A stretch of 64,000 nucleotides of DNA from CAZYSK01 sp964649415 (GTDB taxonomy: Bacteria; Chloroflexota; Anaerolineae; B4-G1). The position numbers and the translations under genes were made by a program. Shown in pieces: positions 60,063-64,000 of this stretch. The stretch's first letter is position 1. Each line of letters opens with the position of its first letter. The stretch covers positions 86,103 through 150,102 of the forward strand of contig CAZYSK010000003.1 of the NCBI GenBank assembly GCA_964649415.1, written 5' to 3'. The notes beneath the pieces were generated by a model that saw only the letters and a list, made by a program, of their open reading frames with translations, did not search any database and was not told the DNA's origin.

Positions 60063-62510
60063 ATGTCGGTTGTTGATGCCGTGCTTGGACCTGTCTTGCG
60101 AGTTGGACTCACGTGGCTCAGCCGTCGCCGCTTGCCTCAGACCGATGGGGCAGTGAAGCTGCCTGGGCTCGAGGCCCCGGCCGAGGTGATCCGCGACCGC
60201 TGGGGCGTGCCGCACATCTACGCCGACAGCGAGCGGGATCTGTTCTTCGCCCAGGGCTTCGTCCACGCCCAGGACCGCCTGTGGCAGATGGACTTCCAGC
60301 GGCGGCTGATCGCCGGCAGGCTCTCGGAGGTCATGGGCGCGAAGACTGTGCCGGTGGATCGCTGGTTCCGTGTGATCGGCATGCGGCGGGTGGCCGACCA
60401 GGAAGTGCGCCTCATCGGCGACGACGTCCGCGCGGGACTCGAGGCCTACGCGGCTGGTGTGAGCGCCCGCATCCGCCAGGGTCGCCTGCCCATCGAGTTC
60501 ACCCTCCTGCGCTACCAGCCCGAGCCGTGGGGAATCGCCGACACGCTCTCGTGGATCAAGATGATGTCGTGGACCCTGTCGGTCAACTGGGAGACGGAGA
60601 TCCTGCGCGCGCACTTGATCGACCGCCTGGGACCAGAGCAGGCGGCGGAGTTGGAGCCGGACTACTTCGACCGCTGGCCGCGCATCGTGCCCACCGGCGT
60701 GGACTACTCGGCGATTGGCGATGCAGCCCTGAAGCGCGCCGAGGCGGCGCGACCCTTCGCCGGCCCCTCCGCAGACGCCGGCCTAGGCAGCAACAACTGG
60801 GTGCTCTCCGGCTCCCGCACGGCCACCGGTGCGCCGCTCCTGGCCAACGACATGCACCTGATGATGAGCCTGCCCAGCGTCTGGTACGAGAACCACCTGG
60901 CCGGCGGTGATCTGAACGTCACCGGCGTCACCTTCCCCGGCATCCCTGGCGTGGTCTCCGGGCACAACGGCCACGTCGCATGGGGCTTCACCAACGGCTT
61001 CCCGGACGTGCAGGATCTCTACGTGGAGCACCTGCGGGATCGCGGCCATCCAGGCCGCATGCATCCAAATGGCTGGGAACGCCGAGCACCAGCTCGGCCT
61101 GCAGATACAGGCACCCAAGTGCAGTACGAGTACCAGGGCCAGTGGTGCGACGCGGAGGTCATCCGCGAGGAAGTGCGCGTCAAGGGCAGCGAACCCGTCG
61201 TTGAAGAGGTCATCGTCACCCGCCACGGCCCGATCATCAACAGCCTAGCGCCCGAGTTGGCGGGCGAGCAGCCGCTCGCTCTGCGCTGGACCTCGCTGGA
61301 GCCAGATACGATGATCGAGGGCCTCTACGCGATGAACCACGCGCGCAACTGCCAGGAGTTCCGCGAAGCGCTACGCCACTGGACAGCGCCCATCCAGAAC
61401 ACCGTGTACGCCGATACGGCGGGCAACATCGCCTACAGCTTCCCCGGCAAGGTGCCCATCCGTGCCAAAGGAGACGGCCGCGTGCCCGTGCCCGGCTGGA
61501 CGGGCGAGTACGAGTGGACCGGCTACATCCCCTTCGAGGAGCTGCCCTACCTCTACAACCCGCCCCAGGGATACGTCGCCACGGCCAACAACCGCGTCGT
61601 CCCGGACGATTACCCCTACCACATCGGCATCGAGCACTGCATGGGCGACCGGGCACAGCGCATCGTGGCCATGATCGAGGCGCGGGATACGGTCGACGTC
61701 GCGGCCATCCAGCGCATGCAGTTCGACCAGGTCTCGCCCACGGGCCAGCGCGTGGCCCACTACCTGGGCCAGTTGGCGGTGGACGACCCCGAGATGGTCA
61801 CCGTCGTCGAGCTGATGCGGGATTGGGATGGCACCCTCTCGGCCGACAGCCCCGAGGCCGCCGTGTACGAGGTCTTCTTGCACCGCATGGTTGTGCTGAC
61901 GCTCTCGAACGAGCTGGGCGATCTAGCGACCCGCTACGCGGGCAAAGGCCCCACGCCGGTGCTGGCCGAGGGCAGCATGTTCGCCCATCGAGCGCCCGAG
62001 TGGCTGCAGAAGACGCTGGCCGACGCGGATTCCCACTGGTTCGACCTGGGAGGGGGCGAGACGCGTGATGACTGCATGCGGCTGGCCCTGCGCGAGACGA
62101 TAGACTACCTGAAGGCCGAACTCGGCCTGGCGATAGCCGACTGGCGCTGGGGCAGGCTCCACAGACTGGTGTACGGCCACACGCTGGGTCTCGTCCCGCC
62201 GCTGGATCAGGTCTTCAACCGGGGCCCCTACCCGCTGGGGGGCGACGCCGACACGGTGTGGGCTACAGGCTCCCCACGGAGCGACCCCAAGTGCGGAAAC
62301 ATCGTCGGCCCACCCGTCCGCTTCATCGCCGACCTGGGCGACCTGAGGAACTGCCTGGGCGTGCTGGTCCCGGGCCAGTCCGGCCAGCCAGGCAGCCCCC
62401 ACTACGACGACCAGGTCGAGGCGTGGTTCAACGGTGAGTACCACCCGATGCTCTACGCCCGCGAGGACGTGGAGCGCGAGGCGGAGGGACGCTTGCGGCT
62501 GGAGCCATGA
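60063..62510 (+). CDS. Penicillin-acylase-family N-terminal nucleophile hydrolase
   Basis: 815 aa. The family N-terminus (APAEVIRDRWGVPHIYADSERDLFFAQGFVHAQDRLWQ) is followed by the alpha part and the autocatalytic cut before Ser243 in GLGSNNWVLSGSRTATG, with ANDMHL further on. The oxyanion Asn region is expected in the beta chain. No signal peptide is apparent; a short hydrophobic start (VVDAVLGPVLRVGLTWL) might be an anchor. Natural substrates in this family include acyl-homoserine lactones and acylated amides; not determinable here. GAGGAGG before the ATG. Confidence 0.9.
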   Translation: MSVVDAVLGPVLRVGLTWLSRRRLPQTDGAVKLPGLEAPAEVIRDRWGVPHIYADSERDLFFAQGFVHAQDRLWQMDFQRRLIAGRLSEVMGAKTVPVDRWFRVIGMRRVADQEVRLIGDDVRAGLEAYAAGVSARIRQGRLPIEFTLLRYQPEPWGIADTLSWIKMMSWTLSVNWETEILRAHLIDRLGPEQAAELEPDYFDRWPRIVPTGVDYSAIGDAALKRAEAARPFAGPSADAGLGSNNWVLSGSRTATGAPLLANDMHLMMSLPSVWYENHLAGGDLNVTGVTFPGIPGVVSGHNGHVAWGFTNGFPDVQDLYVEHLRDRGHPGRMHPNGWERRAPARPADTGTQVQYEYQGQWCDAEVIREEVRVKGSEPVVEEVIVTRHGPIINSLAPELAGEQPLALRWTSLEPDTMIEGLYAMNHARNCQEFREALRHWTAPIQNTVYADTAGNIAYSFPGKVPIRAKGDGRVPVPGWTGEYEWTGYIPFEELPYLYNPPQGYVATANNRVVPDDYPYHIGIEHCMGDRAQRIVAMIEARDTVDVAAIQRMQFDQVSPTGQRVAHYLGQLAVDDPEMVTVVELMRDWDGTLSADSPEAAVYEVFLHRMVVLTLSNELGDLATRYAGKGPTPVLAEGSMFAHRAPEWLQKTLADADSHWFDLGGGETRDDCMRLALRETIDYLKAELGLAIADWRWGRLHRLVYGHTLGLVPPLDQVFNRGPYPLGGDADTVWATGSPRSDPKCGNIVGPPVRFIADLGDLRNCLGVLVPGQSGQPGSPHYDDQVEAWFNGEYHPMLYAREDVEREAEGRLRLEP

Positions 62511-62531
62511 CGGCCGGATATGGGCGCCTGA

Positions 62532-62560
62532 TTGGCGCATTCCAGAGGATGTGATATACT
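62532..62560 (+). promoter_or_regulatory. Promoter and possible operator of toxin-antitoxin pair
   Basis: TTGGCG (62532-62537), 17-bp spacer, extended -10 TGATATACT (hexamer 62555-62560). The palindrome ATATA-C-TATAT (62554-62564) covers the -10 and could be the RHH-protein operator. Confidence 0.65.
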
Positions 62561-62601
62561 ATATGTGCATACACAACTCTGGGTCTGGGAAGGAGAAACC
62601 G

Positions 62602-62853
62602 ATGGCGAAGCTGACCAAGCGAGTTCAGGTGCTGCTCGATCCTTTCCAGTACCAACGCCTCGAGGAAATCGCCCGCCAGCGCGAGCGCTCGGTGGGAGCG
62701 CTCATCCGGGAGGCGATTGACCAGACATACTTGCAGGGCGCGGTAGACGACCGCCTGGCGGCAGTACGAACCCTGGCTGCGATGCGCCTGCCGGTCGCCG
62801 ATTGGGAGCAGATGGAGCGAGAGTCCGTAGAGGAAGCGACCCCCGATGGCTGA
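62602..62853 (+). CDS. Ribbon-helix-helix antitoxin
   Basis: 83 aa. The N-terminal RHH (KRVQVLLDPFQYQRLEEIARQ, with RSVGALIREAIDQTY as second helix) is the CopG/Arc-type DNA-binding fold, and a C-terminal tail would wrap the toxin. AAGGAG six bases before the ATG. It overlaps the PIN gene by 8 bp and is first in the pair, as in autoregulated type II modules. Confidence 0.88.
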   Translation: MAKLTKRVQVLLDPFQYQRLEEIARQRERSVGALIREAIDQTYLQGAVDDRLAAVRTLAAMRLPVADWEQMERESVEEATPDG

Positions 62854-63325
62854 CCCTGGACGCACGGACGAACGCGCGATCAACGTTCGCAATGTCCGCG
62901 TCTTCGTGGACGCCAACGTGCCGATGTATGCGGTCGGGGCGGCCCACCCGCTCAAGCAGCCCTGTATAGGATTCCTGGAGGCCACCGCACGCGGCGAGAT
63001 CGCCGCCGTGACCGATGCCGAGGTCTTGCAGGAGATCCTTCACCGCTACTCAGCGATAGGCCAACGGGAAAGAGCAGCCGAAGTCGTGCAGCTCTTTGTC
63101 AAGGTCGTGCCCATGGTGTTGCCGATCACGCTGGACGACGTAGAAGGAGCGCTGGACGTGCATCAGCGCTATGCCGGATTACAGGCGCGAGACTCCCTCC
63201 ACGTGGGGGTGATGATCAACAACGGACTCCAGCACATTCTCTCAGCCGATCAGCACTTCGACGCCGTTGCTGAGGTACAGCGCTTCGATCCGGCGCTGTG
63301 GCCGGAACTGGGCAACTCACTGTGA
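62846..63325 (+). CDS. PIN-domain toxin (VapC-like ribonuclease)
   Basis: 159 aa. The PIN core starts at VFVDANVPMYAVG (first catalytic Asp), continues with VTDAEVLQEILHRY (Glu), and ends with LQARDSLHVGVMINNG (Asp) and ILSADQHFDAV (Asp). Likely a metal-dependent RNase held by the RHH antitoxin. The residues between the start codon and the core (GRTDERAINVRNVR) are encoded by a palindromic repeat. Overlapping start, so translationally coupled. Confidence 0.88.
   Translation: MADPGRTDERAINVRNVRVFVDANVPMYAVGAAHPLKQPCIGFLEATARGEIAAVTDAEVLQEILHRYSAIGQRERAAEVVQLFVKVVPMVLPITLDDVEGALDVHQRYAGLQARDSLHVGVMINNGLQHILSADQHFDAVAEVQRFDPALWPELGNSL
62858..62902. repeat. Palindromic repeat forming the PIN N-terminus
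   Basis: CGAACG-CGCGATCAA-CGTTCG core with outer GGAC/GTCC. Compared with 44213-44237 the stem bases differ but still pair, while the loop is nearly the same (CGCGATCAA, CACGATCAA). Confidence 0.65.
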
Positions 63326-63407
63326 TCTCCACACTTTCCTGCGCTCATCTGCCCTACGTGCAGACAGCAAAAAGCGGCAATCATACGGTTGTGGAAGAAG
63401 GTTGACC

Positions 63408-64000
63408 ATGCCGTGGGCCAGGGCCCTTTCGATCGGTAGGCCTACATATGAGCGATTGCAGAGGCTGCGGGAGCACCGGCCCGCCGCCCGCGTGTTGGCC
63501 GTCTTCAAGCAAGCCTGTGATCTGGTCATCCCGAGAAACCAGGTTTTTTCCGAAAAACCTGGTTTCTATCCCGGACGCCCGATTCACCAGGTGGGACGCA
63601 CTTCCGGACACGCAACCGCAGGTTGCGCTGCGTCCCACCTCATAATCGCACTGGTGACTCCCCAGATCGGTGACGGGCCGCTGAACATCGTGCTGGACGG
63701 CGCAGCAGATCCCTTCGCCGGGGTCCTCACCGGCGCAGCGGCGACGCTGTCTGAAGAGCGAATCGAGATTGGGGAGCTGCGCTTGAACCTGGCAGGGGCC
63801 ACGGTGTGGGAACCTCGCCCGGATTGGGACGCGTTACGAACCCGGCGCGCTGCGATCATATCCCATCTCCCCGCGCTGCGCGACGCTTGTCTGCGCGGCG
63901 ACTCATCCGATGCAATGACCGTCAGAGGCGACCCAACAGGCACAATAGCCATCGGAGGCGGCCCGGCCGACTCATTAGCCATCGGAGGCGGCCCGGCCGA
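63408..64000 (+). CDS. DUF2877/AllH-like protein, cut by window, with hairpin insertions
   Basis: At least 197 codons, open to the window end. AGAAGG six bases before the ATG. After RPAARVLAVFKQACDLVIPRN and before LIIALVTPQIGDGPLNIVL, about 30 residues (QVFSEKPGFYPG...) are encoded by two hairpins that look inserted in frame. The later segment (GDGPLNIVLDGAADPFAGV, GELRLNLAGATVWEPRPDW) fits DUF2877, the family of the AllH subunit of oxamate carbamoyltransferase. The visible end consists of decapeptide repeats (IAIGGGPADS). The family call is from memory of the motif only. It might be a pseudogene if the insertion disrupts folding. Confidence 0.6.
   Translation, partial: MPWARALSIGRPTYERLQRLREHRPAARVLAVFKQACDLVIPRNQVFSEKPGFYPGRPIHQVGRTSGHATAGCAASHLIIALVTPQIGDGPLNIVLDGAADPFAGVLTGAAATLSEERIEIGELRLNLAGATVWEPRPDWDALRTRRAAIISHLPALRDACLRGDSSDAMTVRGDPTGTIAIGGGPADSLAIGGGPA
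63534..63567. repeat. Perfect 15-bp hairpin repeat inside DUF2877-like gene
   Basis: AGAAACCAGGTTTTT pairs fully with AAAAACCTGGTTTCT around TCCG. Its AT-rich composition is unlike the surrounding gene. Confidence 0.8.
63589..63640. repeat. Second hairpin repeat inside DUF2877-like gene
   Basis: Perfect 12-bp arms AGGTGGGACGCA / TGCGTCCCACCT, with an inner 7-bp hairpin CGCAACC-GCA-GGTTGCG. Lies 21 bp after the first hairpin. Confidence 0.8.
63911..64000 (+). repeat. 30-bp tandem repeats at window edge
   Basis: Units 63941-63970 and 63971-64000 share 25 identical bases (TAGCCATCGGAGGCGG, then CCCGGCCGA). 63911-63940 is a degenerate unit. In the gene frame they encode 10-residue repeats. Confidence 0.75.

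Noticed and set aside
62846..64000. Prophage or integrative element around the toxin-antitoxin pair
   Set aside because: No integrase, attachment repeats or phage genes; the neighbours are metabolic.

Overview
The window (about 60% G+C) reads as ordinary chromosome from a bacterium that I place, as an inference, in the Chloroflexota (Anaerolineae/Caldilineae-like). The grounds are threonine/proline 'TPTP' linkers in five envelope proteins, a monoderm-style set of envelope genes (LCP ligase, lipobox lipoproteins, LysM protein, no outer-membrane genes), a CdaA/YbbR c-di-AMP operon and many large sensor kinases. No rRNA, CRISPR array, phage or transposase gene was seen. Promoters fit a sigma-70 pattern, often with an extended -10 (TGnTATAAT-like), and most genes have a GGAGG-type ribosome binding site. 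I used both to choose starts.

Left part (1-16.8 kb), mostly minus strand: trpS (cut by the window edge), acpS, an inactive/active pair of M16 peptidases, and ugd. A plus-strand KAP-type NTPase fused to a SUMF/FGE-like domain is divergent from ugd through overlapping promoters. Then der, the c-di-AMP operon (TPR protein, cdaA, cdaR), argF, a TtcA-like thiolase and rfbB.

Middle (16.8-35.9 kb): an envelope and signalling block. It holds a TPR lipid-anchored or membrane protein, tRNA-Leu(CAA), two small paralogous membrane proteins, two related 7TM-GAF-PAS histidine kinases (the second lacks its phospho-acceptor histidine), a LysM protein, an LCP ligase, an IPT/TIG surface protein, and a yebC-ruvC-ruvA-histidine kinase operon. 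fmt follows and appears to be leaderless.

Right-centre (35.9-49.7 kb): two hypothetical membrane/lipoproteins, an orphan ParA-like ATPase overlapping a GH1 glycosidase that has an acidic repeat extension, a PIN-TRAM membrane protein with a long leader, cysS-rlmB, a flippase-like membrane protein, an FAD oxidoreductase, and a CinA with a degenerate deamidase motif. A sugar ABC transporter follows (two permeases and a solute-binding protein that is an in-frame tandem duplication).

Right end (52-64 kb): an HTH-HATPase-receiver regulator convergent with a hybrid histidine kinase (coding ends overlap by 68 bp), an ABC exporter, glpK, a penicillin-acylase-family hydrolase, an RHH-PIN toxin-antitoxin pair and a truncated DUF2877/AllH-like gene.

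The most unusual signal is a dispersed family of palindromic repeats (conserved loop around CGATCRA, stems that covary). It occurs between 44.2 and 62.9 kb between genes and inside reading frames, where it adds peptide linkers or N-termini. A second type of hairpin insertion interrupts the DUF2877 gene in frame. These recall the palindromic elements known inside Rickettsia genes, but this family is one I do not recognise.
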